Below, in pieces: positions 7,303-14,934 of a stretch of DNA of 64,000 nucleotides; position 1 is the first letter of the stretch; every line of letters starts with the position of its first letter. The stretch is from positions 124,001 to 188,000 of the forward strand of contig NZ_CALWJJ010000002.1 of the NCBI RefSeq assembly GCF_944380985.1. Reading direction: 5' to 3'. Both the position numbers and the translations under genes were made by a program. This DNA is from an uncultured Agathobaculum sp. (GTDB lineage Bacteria > Bacillota > Clostridia > Oscillospirales > Butyricicoccaceae). Below the pieces are notes generated by a model, which worked only from the letters and a program-made list of their open reading frames with translations, was not told the origin of the DNA and did not search any database.

Positions 7303-7971
7303 ATGAAAACTATGTTGAAACAAACACTTAGCCTGCTGCTTGCGCTGTGCATCCTGTTTGCGCTGGCAGCTTGCGGACAAGATATGCAGCCGCAGACATC
7401 CGCACCCGATGAGACCGGACCGGTTGACACCGCGCTGGCAGAGGAGAGCATACCTGTGGAAGAGCCGGAAAGCGGCAATGTGCTTGTCGCTTACTTTTCC
7501 GCGACTGGCAATACGGAAGCTGTTGCAGCCCATATTGCCAGTACGTTGGGAGCAGATACTTTTGAGATCACTCCAGCCGAGCCCTATACTTCGGATGATC
7601 TCAACTGGACCGATGAAAACAGCCGCGTCACCCGCGAGCATGAGGACGCTTCGCTGCAAACCGTGGAACTGGCGGAAAATACGCCGGACAACTGGGATGC
7701 GTATGACACGGTGTTCATCGGTTACCCGATCTGGTGGGGCGTGGCGGCATGGCCGGTCAGCAGCTTTGTAGCAGAAAACGACTTTACCGGCAAAACGGTC
7801 ATCCCGTTCTGCACCTCATCCTCTTCCGAGCTGGGTGACAGCGGCACGGCGCTCGAAGAACTGACAGGCACCGGCGAATGGCTCACCGGCCAAAGGTTCC
7901 GCAGCAGCGCTTCCGAGAGCGAGGTCGCGGACTGGGTCAATAGCCTGGGCTTTGATACAACACAGAGGTAA
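7303..7971 (+). CDS. Exported flavodoxin-domain lipoprotein
   Basis: 222 residues. A lipoprotein signal peptide (about 1-24) ends in the lipobox LAAC. A Pro/Glu/Thr-rich spacer follows, then a flavodoxin-like domain from about residue 62 (VLVAYFSATGNTEAVAAHIA, the FMN phosphate loop) to the end. The YPIWWGVAAWPVSSF segment is typical of flavodoxin_4-type proteins. The protein should sit outside the membrane with bound FMN, which is unusual for a flavodoxin and suggests extracytoplasmic electron transfer. It sits in the LysR-linked redox operon. Confidence 0.85.
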   Translation: MKTMLKQTLSLLLALCILFALAACGQDMQPQTSAPDETGPVDTALAEESIPVEEPESGNVLVAYFSATGNTEAVAAHIASTLGADTFEITPAEPYTSDDLNWTDENSRVTREHEDASLQTVELAENTPDNWDAYDTVFIGYPIWWGVAAWPVSSFVAENDFTGKTVIPFCTSSSSELGDSGTALEELTGTGEWLTGQRFRSSASESEVADWVNSLGFDTTQR

Positions 7972-7975
7972 CAAT

Positions 7976-8713
7976 ATGAAAAACGTACATGGCAAAGTAA
8001 TCCTGATCACTGGCGCGTCCTCCGGGATCGGTGAGGCAACGGCAAAAGCTCTTGCAGCGCACGGCGCAAAGGTTGTGCTCAGCGCCAGGCGCGGGAACAG
8101 GCTGGAAAAGCTCGCTGCCGGAATCGGGGAAAACGCGGTTTATCTGGCATCCGATGTGACCAATCCGGATGACATGCACGCACTTGCGGCGCTGGCCAAA
8201 TCCAAGTTCGGTAAGTTGGATGTGCTGTTTGCCAATGCAGGCATCATGCCCGGCAGCAACATGTCCGAGCGGAATGTAAACGACTGGATGGCCATGGTGG
8301 ATGTCAACATCAAGGGCGTACTCAACGCCATGGCGGCGGTCTTGCCGGAATTCCTCGCTCAGAAACACGGGCATATTATTGTGACCTCCTCCATTGCGGG
8401 GACAAAATCCGTTCCGGGCAATGCAGTATACGCCGGCACGAAGCATTTTGTACGCGCCATGCTGGACTCCTTCCGCATGGAATCGGTTATGGAGGGCACC
8501 AACATCCGCACCACCACGATTTATCCGGGCGCAATCAAAACCGAGCTGCTTAATACCATTGCGCCCTCGGAAACCAAATCCATGGTGGAGGCATTCTACC
8601 AGGATGCCGGGCTTGAACCGGACGTAATCGCAAACGCTGTGCTGTATGCGGTCGCCCAGCCGGACAATGTGGATGTTTCCGACCTTGCGGTGCGCCCCAG
8701 TAAAGAAGGCTGA
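7976..8713 (+). CDS. Short-chain dehydrogenase/reductase
   Basis: A 245-residue classical SDR. The cofactor loop TGASSGIG is at 12-19, the NAG motif at 87-89, and the catalytic Ser (138/139), Tyr152 and Lys156 (YxxxK) are present. ATG at 7976 is preferred over the in-frame TTG at 7952, which overlaps the upstream gene. It lies 4 bp after the flavodoxin lipoprotein gene, so the two are co-transcribed. Resembles the YdfG-type group acting on hydroxy acids or small carbonyls; the substrate is not readable. Confidence 0.9.
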   Translation: MKNVHGKVILITGASSGIGEATAKALAAHGAKVVLSARRGNRLEKLAAGIGENAVYLASDVTNPDDMHALAALAKSKFGKLDVLFANAGIMPGSNMSERNVNDWMAMVDVNIKGVLNAMAAVLPEFLAQKHGHIIVTSSIAGTKSVPGNAVYAGTKHFVRAMLDSFRMESVMEGTNIRTTTIYPGAIKTELLNTIAPSETKSMVEAFYQDAGLEPDVIANAVLYAVAQPDNVDVSDLAVRPSKEG

Positions 8714-8764
8714 TAGGGTTGTCAGCGCAGTGAAAAGAGTGACAATAAAGGAGCAGATATTGCG

Positions 8765-9397
8765 ATGAAAGTGCTTTTGGTCAACGGCAGCCCGCATAAA
8801 AAGGGTTGCACCTACACGGCGCTGTGCGAGGTGGGCGACGCGCTGAATACAGAAGGCGTGGATGCCGACGTGATTTGGATTGGGAACAAACCTCTCTCCG
8901 GCTGCATTGCATGCAAAGCCTGCATGCAGAAGAACGAGTGCGTATTTAACGACACGGTCAATGAATTCCTGGATATTGCTGAAGATTACGACGGATTTGT
9001 GTTTGGAACGCCCGTCCATTGGGGCGGTGCATCAGGCGGCATAACCTCGTTCCTCGACCGCGCATTCTACGCCGACCTCAACGGCGGCGGTAGCCGGTTT
9101 TATCTCAAGCCGGCGGCGGCCGTGATCTCTGCGCGCCGGGCGGGTACGACTGCAACCTGGGACCAGATCAACAAATATTTCGGTTTAATGCAGATGCCCA
9201 TTATCACCTCACGCTACTGGAATATGGTGCATGGCACAAACCCGGACGAAGTGCGGCAGGATCTCGAGGGAATGCAGGTCATGCGCATTCTTGGACGCAA
9301 TATGGCGTTTTTCCTCAAGTGCAAGCAGCTGGCGCTGAAAAACGGCCTGCCCCTACCTGCACAGGAACCGTTTCAGTTTACGAATTTTATTCGGTGA
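8765..9397 (+). CDS. Iron-sulfur flavoprotein (NADPH-dependent FMN reductase fold)
   Basis: A 210-residue cytosolic flavoprotein. NGSPHKKGCT at 7-16 is the FMN-binding loop of the FMN reductase family. The compact cysteine set C47, C50, C53, C59 matches the C-x2-C-x2-C-x5-C pattern of archaeal and clostridial iron-sulfur flavoproteins, which bind one 4Fe-4S cluster. Residues 80-100 carry the FGTPVHWGGASG segment. A likely role is detoxifying reduction of quinones, oxygen species or nitro compounds with its operon neighbours. Confidence 0.87.
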   Translation: MKVLLVNGSPHKKGCTYTALCEVGDALNTEGVDADVIWIGNKPLSGCIACKACMQKNECVFNDTVNEFLDIAEDYDGFVFGTPVHWGGASGGITSFLDRAFYADLNGGGSRFYLKPAAAVISARRAGTTATWDQINKYFGLMQMPIITSRYWNMVHGTNPDEVRQDLEGMQVMRILGRNMAFFLKCKQLALKNGLPLPAQEPFQFTNFIR

Positions 9398-9447
9398 GCT
9401 GCCATTGAGGCAAAACGCATCATGCGGCCTGTAGCTGCTTGTAGGCT

Positions 9448-9576
9448 GTGGTCAACCTGCTGGTCCTGTTCGCTATGCCGGGATCGCTTATCGGCGGCAT
9501 TGCCATATTGTTGCTGTTCATATTTGTTAGATATTACATGATGAAAGCATTTAGCGGGCAGCATGAAAACAGGTAG
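9448..9576 (+). CDS. Small hydrophobic ORF, possibly a gene remnant
   Basis: A 42-residue frame opening right after an in-frame stop, with one strong membrane segment (LIGGIAILLLFIFVRYY) and a short charged tail. There is no ribosome binding site. It may be the 3' end of a decayed membrane protein gene between the flavoprotein and the alcohol dehydrogenase. Confidence 0.25.
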   Translation: MVNLLVLFAMPGSLIGGIAILLLFIFVRYYMMKAFSGQHENR

Positions 9577-9621
9577 AAAAGAAAAACGATGTAGTGTCTT
9601 TTTGGAAAAGAGGTTTGCTTT

Positions 9622-10794
9622 ATGGAAAACTTTATTTATGAATATCCCACCAAGGTTTATTTCGGCAAGAGTATGGCCAAGCAGCATTTGCCGGAAATCC
9701 TTAAGGATTACGGTCCGAACATTTTGCTCGCCTATGGCGGCGGCTCGATCAAGACGAACGGTATATACGATGAGATCATCGGCATTTTGAAAGCTGCGGG
9801 CAAGACAGTGACCGAGTTTACCGGCATCATGTCCAACCCGACATACGCCAAGGTGCAGGAGGGCGCGGCGCTCGCGCGGAACTGCAAGGCCGATCTGGTG
9901 CTTGCGGTGGGCGGTGGCTCGGTTATCGACTGCTGCAAGATCGTCGCGGCACAGGCAGTCACGGACGATGATATATGGGATATGGAGATGAACCGGCGCC
10001 TGGCGCCCTTTAAAACGCCGATTCCGTTGGGTGCGGTCGTCACCGCCGCAGGTACAGGCGCGGAGATGAACGGCGGCGCGGTCATTACCAACGAGGATGT
10101 TAAAATCAAGGCTGGCATGTTTGCCGCGGCGCCCCGGTTTGCCATCCTCGACCCGATGTATACCATGTCTCTGCCTGCTGCGCAGGTGATTTCGGGCGCA
10201 TTTGACACGCTGAGCCATGCAATGGAGACCTATTTCGGCCGCTCGGATGCAAACAATGTCTCGGATGAGGTGGCGGAAGCCATCATGCGTAATACCATCA
10301 CTAATATGCGCGCAGTGCGCAAAGACCTGCACGACTACACCGCGCGCAGCAACCTGATGTGGGACTCCGCGATGGCGGAGAACGGCATCCTCAAGGTCGG
10401 TCGTCTGACCGACTTCGAGGCGCACCAGATTGAACACCAGCTTGGCGCTTATACGGATTGCAACCATGGACAGGGGCTGGCGGTCATTCATCCAGCCTAT
10501 TACCGGCTTATTTACAAGGAAGCGGTTTCAAAGTTTGCCCGATTTGCGCGCAATGTCTGGGGCATATCCGAGGCAGGTAGGACCGAGGAGCAGCTTGCAG
10601 CAGCTGGTATTGACGCTTTGGAGGACTTTATCCGGGAATGCGGGTTACCCACCAAACTGAGCGATCTTCGTTCTAAGGTAGAAATTACCCCAGCACTATT
10701 GCGACAGGTTGCCGACAGCTGCAATACCCTGCCGAATGGATACAAGCAGCTGACGCATGAAGAAATTTACAGGCTTTTGTTAGAATGTCTTTGA
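9622..10794 (+). CDS. Iron-containing alcohol dehydrogenase
   Basis: A 390-residue type III alcohol dehydrogenase (butanol dehydrogenase/YqhD branch). The NAD(P) region has GGGSVIDCCK. The metal site is shown by FDTLSHAMETYF and by EAHQIEHQLGAYTDCNHGQG, which hold the conserved Asp and His ligands. It would reduce aldehydes to alcohols, using NAD(P)H. The gap of about 220 bp to the flavoprotein gene contains the small hydrophobic frame, so it may have its own transcript while belonging to the same redox neighbourhood. Confidence 0.92.
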   Translation: MENFIYEYPTKVYFGKSMAKQHLPEILKDYGPNILLAYGGGSIKTNGIYDEIIGILKAAGKTVTEFTGIMSNPTYAKVQEGAALARNCKADLVLAVGGGSVIDCCKIVAAQAVTDDDIWDMEMNRRLAPFKTPIPLGAVVTAAGTGAEMNGGAVITNEDVKIKAGMFAAAPRFAILDPMYTMSLPAAQVISGAFDTLSHAMETYFGRSDANNVSDEVAEAIMRNTITNMRAVRKDLHDYTARSNLMWDSAMAENGILKVGRLTDFEAHQIEHQLGAYTDCNHGQGLAVIHPAYYRLIYKEAVSKFARFARNVWGISEAGRTEEQLAAAGIDALEDFIRECGLPTKLSDLRSKVEITPALLRQVADSCNTLPNGYKQLTHEEIYRLLLECL

Positions 10795-10984
10795 ACAGGA
10801 TAAGAAATGGGATTTCCGAGTGCAGCCCCATGCAATCGGCCATACGGTAGATCGATGACCGGCAGTCGCATTTATAGTGAACATTTCATGCTGTGTTGCT
10901 GAAATTCCTATTTTTGAAAATATTAAAGTTATGCGACTTTTCTTGTGAGCAAATGAAAAAGTGCGTTTTTCGTAACAGCGCGTA

Positions 10985-11013
10985 TTGACAAGCATGTGAA
11001 AAAGCATTATTAT
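10985..11013 (+). promoter_or_regulatory. Promoter of the MarR-YczE operon
   Basis: TTGACA (10985-10990), a 17-bp spacer and TATTAT (11008-11013). The -10 overlaps the palindrome that follows. Confidence 0.8.
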
Positions 11014-11037
11014 TTAGTTTGCATACAAACTAAATAA
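11010..11037. promoter_or_regulatory. Probable MarR operator (perfect palindrome)
   Basis: TTATTTAGTTTG (11010-11021) and CAAACTAAATAA (11026-11037) form a perfect 12-bp inverted repeat around CATA. It covers the -10 end and start site of the marR promoter, as expected for an autorepressor. Confidence 0.8.
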
Positions 11038-11055
11038 TAGGCGGGAGGGAAGGAC

Positions 11056-11496
11056 TTGCTCGAAGAGGAGCTGCATTATCTGTTGATGCTTGCGTTTCAC
11101 AGCATCAACCGCGAGGTTATCGCGCGCGTGCGCAAGGATGGTCTGCTGCCCGGTCAGCCCAAGGTGCTGGAATATTTGCATGAACATGACGGATGCACGC
11201 AAAAGCAGCTGGGCGACGGCTGTGTGTTGGACAAATCGACGGTTACCGGGCTGCTCGCGCGTATGGATCGTCAAGGGCTGGTGTGCAAGCGCACAGCGCC
11301 GGACGACCGGCGCGTTGCGCTGGCCTGTCTGACCGAAGAGGGGCGGGCGCAGGCCGTGCGTGTGCGGCAGGGCTGCGCTGCGGTCGACACGCTGGCATGG
11401 GGCGACATTACGCCAGCACAGCGCGCGGCTTTTCTGCAAACCTTGCGTATCATTATTTTAAATCTGCAAAACGAGGGTGGGAAAAATGGTAAATAA
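11056..11496 (+). CDS. MarR-family transcriptional regulator
   Basis: 146 residues from a TTG start at 11056, supported by the GGGAGGGAAGG site just before it. The winged helix-turn-helix is at about 45-100 (TQKQLGDGCVLDKSTVTGLL and the wing RTAPDDRRVALACLTEEGRA). It probably represses itself and the overlapping membrane-protein gene through the palindrome at 11010-11037. The ligand is unknown. Confidence 0.9.
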   Translation: MLEEELHYLLMLAFHSINREVIARVRKDGLLPGQPKVLEYLHEHDGCTQKQLGDGCVLDKSTVTGLLARMDRQGLVCKRTAPDDRRVALACLTEEGRAQAVRVRQGCAAVDTLAWGDITPAQRAAFLQTLRIIILNLQNEGGKNGK

Positions 11497-12175
11497 AACG
11501 CTGCGCTATCTGTTTTTCCTTATCGGTGTGCTGATCAATTCGTTCGGCGTGGCGCTGATAACCAAGGCTGCGCTCGGCACCTCGCCGATCTCGAGCGTGC
11601 CTTATGTGCTCAGCCTGCGGTTTGCGCCGACGCTGGGCGAGTTCACCTTCTTCTTCAACCTGATTTTCATCGTGTTGCAGCCCATCCTGCTGCGGCGTCG
11701 ATATAAATGGATTCAGATGTTGCAGATTGTAGTTAATATCGTATTTAGCTGGTTTATCGATGTGAGCATGAACCTGCTCGGCTGGCTCGCGCCGCAGGGG
11801 ATTGCGGTTCAGCTGCTCGTTTTGCTGCTGGGCTGCGCTGTGCTGGGCTTTGGCATCAGCGTCGAAGTTGCGCCGGATGTGCTGCGCGTGCCGGGCGAAG
11901 GGCTGGTCGGCGCGCTCGCGGCCGTGACCGGTATCCGGTTCGGCACAGTCAAGATCGGCTTTGATGTGGCACTGGTTGCAATCGCGCTTATTTTGTCCTT
12001 TGCATTTTTCCGCGGGCTGAATGGCCTTGGGTTGGGTACGGTTGTCTCGGCGCTGATCGTTGGATGGTTTGTCAACCAATATAACGCGCGCCTGCCGCTG
12101 ATCGCACGCATCGCGCGCCTGGTGCAAAAACCGGCGGAGACCGAGCTGCCCGCCGGCGCCGATCAGGCGGCGTAA
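11486..12175 (+). CDS. YczE/YyaS/YitT-type integral membrane protein
   Basis: 229 residues with about five membrane segments and the family opening ALITKAALGTSPISSVPYVL. This group (DUF6198-like) has no proven function; some members sit beside regulators and are thought to be transporters. ATG 11486 overlaps the MarR gene by 11 bp, so the two are coupled and the regulator most likely senses what this protein moves. Confidence 0.8.
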   Translation: MVNKTLRYLFFLIGVLINSFGVALITKAALGTSPISSVPYVLSLRFAPTLGEFTFFFNLIFIVLQPILLRRRYKWIQMLQIVVNIVFSWFIDVSMNLLGWLAPQGIAVQLLVLLLGCAVLGFGISVEVAPDVLRVPGEGLVGALAAVTGIRFGTVKIGFDVALVAIALILSFAFFRGLNGLGLGTVVSALIVGWFVNQYNARLPLIARIARLVQKPAETELPAGADQAA

Positions 12176-12267
12176 GCCAAACGGAAAACACACGCCTTGC
12201 TTGGAATAGGTCGCAGGCGGATAAGGAGACTTCCGCCTGTCCGCTGCATGGCAGGCGGTAAAATAGA

Positions 12268-12308
12268 CCTCGCCCGGCGCGGATCCATCTGCGCCGGGCG
12301 AGGTTTTT
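12268..12308 (+). terminator. Terminator of the MarR-YczE operon
   Basis: A 13-bp GC-rich stem pairs 12268-12280 with 12291-12303, followed by TTTTT. Confidence 0.88.
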
Positions 12309-12357
12309 CTATTATAAATGGTAAATTATTGTAGTCTGTCGGCGCACCCGCCCAGCG

Positions 12358-13053
12358 TTACCGCTCATAGCGGATGACCAAGCCGTTACCCGGGATGGGG
12401 CGGGCTTCTTTGAACTTAAAGTATTTGGGAAAGCCGGTAGTGTCCTCAGCGCCTATCATGGTCAGCGCGGTACGGTTGCCCGCCACCGCCGGACCAATCA
12501 CCAGGCTGATCTCGTCAACCAGATCGCGGCGCATGAATTCGGCGTTGATCTGTGCGCCACCGCACAAAACAAAGGTGTCCGCGTGGTAATACCGTTTGAG
12601 CTTTTGCAAAAACAGCGCCGGGTCGAAATCCTCCTTGCCGGCAAACAGATAGGGGATGCCAAGCTCGTCCAGATAAGCCAGAAACGCCGGCTGCACCTGC
12701 TCGGTGAGCACTTCGAGCAACAGGCTGTCCATTCCGCCGTAAGAGGACATATTGCTCTCCCAGCGGAGCTTGCCATACCGGTCAAAAGCCACGCACAGGT
12801 GCGCGCCCTTGGGCGGCTGGATGATCTTGTCCTCGTATGTGACCGGCACACCTTCGTACTGGGAAAAATCCACCGGGATTTCGAGCTGCGAGGTCGCCCT
12901 GCCGCAGCCCCAGACAGGGCCGTAGGCGGCTACCAGCCGGTCGTATTCGTCGCCAGCTGTTTGGTAATCTTCATTTCCGTCAAAGTCAATGACGATCTTG
13001 CCGTCGATCGTAGTCATCATATGGCAGATGACCCTTGCACGGTCTGACATCAT
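12358..13053 (-). CDS. RibD C-terminal/dihydrofolate reductase-fold protein
   Basis: 231 residues from the ATG at 13053, which has AAGGAGG seven bases upstream; the frame runs further but lacks a site. The start CHMMTTIDGKI is typical of the RibD_C fold (NADPH-dependent pyrimidine or folate reductases). The pattern continues with FVLCGGAQINAEFMRRDLVDEISLVIGPAV near the end. No deaminase domain and no other riboflavin genes are near, so it is a stand-alone reductase of unknown substrate. Confidence 0.82.
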   Translation of the reverse strand: MMSDRARVICHMMTTIDGKIVIDFDGNEDYQTAGDEYDRLVAAYGPVWGCGRATSQLEIPVDFSQYEGVPVTYEDKIIQPPKGAHLCVAFDRYGKLRWESNMSSYGGMDSLLLEVLTEQVQPAFLAYLDELGIPYLFAGKEDFDPALFLQKLKRYYHADTFVLCGGAQINAEFMRRDLVDEISLVIGPAVAGNRTALTMIGAEDTTGFPKYFKFKEARPIPGNGLVIRYER

Positions 13054-13238
13054 TTGGTTCCTCCTTTTTCTTTGAATGCTGTGCGGCAGGGTCGGCGTTA
13101 CCTGCCCTGCCAGTGACATAAGCCAGTATACAAATTAAAGCGGAGTATGTCAACTGGCGCTGCCCGGCGCATCACCACGCCAAAGGCGCCTATCGCATAG
13201 CCTGTGCCCACCAATTTTATATTTCGATTAATTTTCGC

Positions 13239-13281
13239 TTGACTGTAAACCGGCTTTATACCCTATAATGGGGTATGAGAA
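13239..13281 (+). promoter_or_regulatory. MerR-type promoter with long spacer
   Basis: TTGACT (13239-13244) and TATAAT (13264-13269) are 19 bp apart, the stretched spacing typical of MerR-activated promoters. An imperfect inverted repeat, ATACCC...GGGTAT, is centred on the -10. Confidence 0.65.
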
Positions 13282-13296
13282 AGGCGGGTGGATCAA

Positions 13297-14886
13297 ATGA
13301 ATATTGCAGAAGTGGAGTGCAAAACCGGGATGACGCGCGCAAACATCCGGTTTTACGAAAAGGAGGGGCTGGTGTCGCCCGCGCGCAGCGCCAACGGCTA
13401 CCGTGATTATACCGAGCAGGATGTGGAGACGCTGCGCAAGGTGCGTCTGCTGCGGCAGCTGCGCCTGTCCGTGCCCGAGATACGCGCGGTTAAGGAGGGC
13501 GAGCGCGCGCTGGCCGAGACGGCGGAGCGGCAGCTTGCCGTGCTCGAGCAGGACATCCGCGAAGGGCAGCAGGCATATGCCGTCTGCCGCGCGATCTGTG
13601 ACGACGGCGCGCAGTGGAACGGACTGAATGTGGATAAATACTTATCCCTTGCGCTGCATCCCGCCGCCCCGTGGGAGCGCACGCCGGCCGAGACCGATCG
13701 CATCCCGCCCGTGGGCCGCCCGTGGCGGCGTTTTTTTGCCCGTTGGCTTGATCTTTCGCTATACGGCCTTGTTTGGAGCATGCTTGCACAGTGGGTGTTC
13801 CGGCTCAATCCGATGCTGTATCCCGGCCTGATATGGACGCTGCTGTGCGGTTATGCTGGCTGGGCGCTGGCGTTCGTCTTTGAGCCGCTGCTGCTGCATT
13901 TCTGGGGTACGACGCCAGCCAAGTGGGTGCTCGGCCTATCTGTGCGCGATGAAGACGGGCACAAGCTGTCCATCCGCGCGGCGCTTGCCCGCACTTGGGG
14001 AGTGTTCACACTTGGTATGGGCTTTAACGTGCCGTTTTACGGTTTGTACCGCAACTGGGTAGCGTATCGCGCGTGCACCGAGGAGGAACTGCCCTGGGAT
14101 CTGGACAACGGCTGCGCAATCGCGGTGCGTGCGCGGCAGGCCAGGTGGTACCGCGTTGCGGGCTATCTCATGCTATGGGCGCTGACCGTGCTGGCGGATA
14201 TAGGCATCAGCCTGCGCGCCGAGCTGCCGCCTAACCGGGGCGAGATGACGCTTGCGGAGTATGTAGAGAACTGCAATGATTATCTGAAGTACCGGGGCTT
14301 AAGTGGCCGCATGCTGCCGGATGGAAGCTTTGATCCAAACGGTAACGCACAGGGAGGGAGTGTGGTGGTCAATGTGCTGGATGCACAGATCACTTGCATG
14401 GCAGAGACTGACCAGAAGGGCTATGTCACCACCGTCTCAGTACGGCAGGAGGTCGATGGAGAAACCGCGCTTATGCTATATGATCTGTATACCATGCGGG
14501 AGATGCTGCTGTATGCCTATGGCCTGCCGCATGAAAAGATGGGAGTATTGTCGCTAAACCGGATGCCGCTTAGTAGCGCGCTCGTCCGGCATGCGCAGGG
14601 CTTTACCGAATCGCTCGGCAGCCTTACCATAACGCAGCAGGTTGCTTACGAGGGATATGAGCTGGCCGGTGATGAGCCGGATGCACCGCTCTGGCCGATC
14701 GAGGATGCGCCGGTGTATCACTATCAGATGGAATTTTGTATCACAAAAAACGAAAACACAGAGCTGTCCGCCGCAGGCGGGCAGTTTTTTTGTCAGCAAA
14801 CGGCGAAAAAATTCCTGCGGTTTCTGGAAATTTATCGAAAAATGGTGATGCAATTTATATACGCCTGTTGTATAATAAACCTGTAA
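13297..14886 (+). CDS. MerR regulator fused to an RDD membrane domain
   Basis: 529 residues from ATG 13297 (an in-frame GTG at 13288 is also possible). Residues 1-70 are a MerR winged helix-turn-helix (VECKTGMTRANIRFYEKEGL). From about 145 comes an RDD domain with several membrane segments (FFARWLDLSLYGLVWSML, then the GTTPAKWVLGLSVRDEDG signature). After a last membrane helix (about 285-305) there is an extracytoplasmic domain of roughly 180 residues with no family I recognise. It looks like a one-component membrane-bound sensor regulator. The last ~40 codons run through a terminator hairpin and into the next promoter, so the true end may be earlier or frameshifted. Confidence 0.75.
   Translation: MNIAEVECKTGMTRANIRFYEKEGLVSPARSANGYRDYTEQDVETLRKVRLLRQLRLSVPEIRAVKEGERALAETAERQLAVLEQDIREGQQAYAVCRAICDDGAQWNGLNVDKYLSLALHPAAPWERTPAETDRIPPVGRPWRRFFARWLDLSLYGLVWSMLAQWVFRLNPMLYPGLIWTLLCGYAGWALAFVFEPLLLHFWGTTPAKWVLGLSVRDEDGHKLSIRAALARTWGVFTLGMGFNVPFYGLYRNWVAYRACTEEELPWDLDNGCAIAVRARQARWYRVAGYLMLWALTVLADIGISLRAELPPNRGEMTLAEYVENCNDYLKYRGLSGRMLPDGSFDPNGNAQGGSVVVNVLDAQITCMAETDQKGYVTTVSVRQEVDGETALMLYDLYTMREMLLYAYGLPHEKMGVLSLNRMPLSSALVRHAQGFTESLGSLTITQQVAYEGYELAGDEPDAPLWPIEDAPVYHYQMEFCITKNENTELSAAGGQFFCQQTAKKFLRFLEIYRKMVMQFIYACCIINL
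14763..14790 (+). terminator. Terminator-like hairpin inside the MerR-RDD 3' end
   Basis: CTGTCCGCC-GCA-GGCGGGCAG followed by seven T. It is an excellent terminator but lies about 100 bp before the stop of the gene containing it. Confidence 0.65.
14870..14875 (+). promoter_or_regulatory. Probable -10 of the glmU-prs transcript
   Basis: TATAAT ahead of the glmU-like gene, inside the last codons of the MerR-RDD frame. The -35 is unclear. Confidence 0.5.
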
Positions 14887-14934
14887 TGAAAATAGGGCTT
14901 TTTCGCGCCCTGTGAAACGGAAGGACTTTATAGT

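Noticed and set aside
10795..10984. Short peptide downstream of the alcohol dehydrogenase
   Set aside because: No ribosome binding site, no recognisable pattern, and composition like non-coding DNA.
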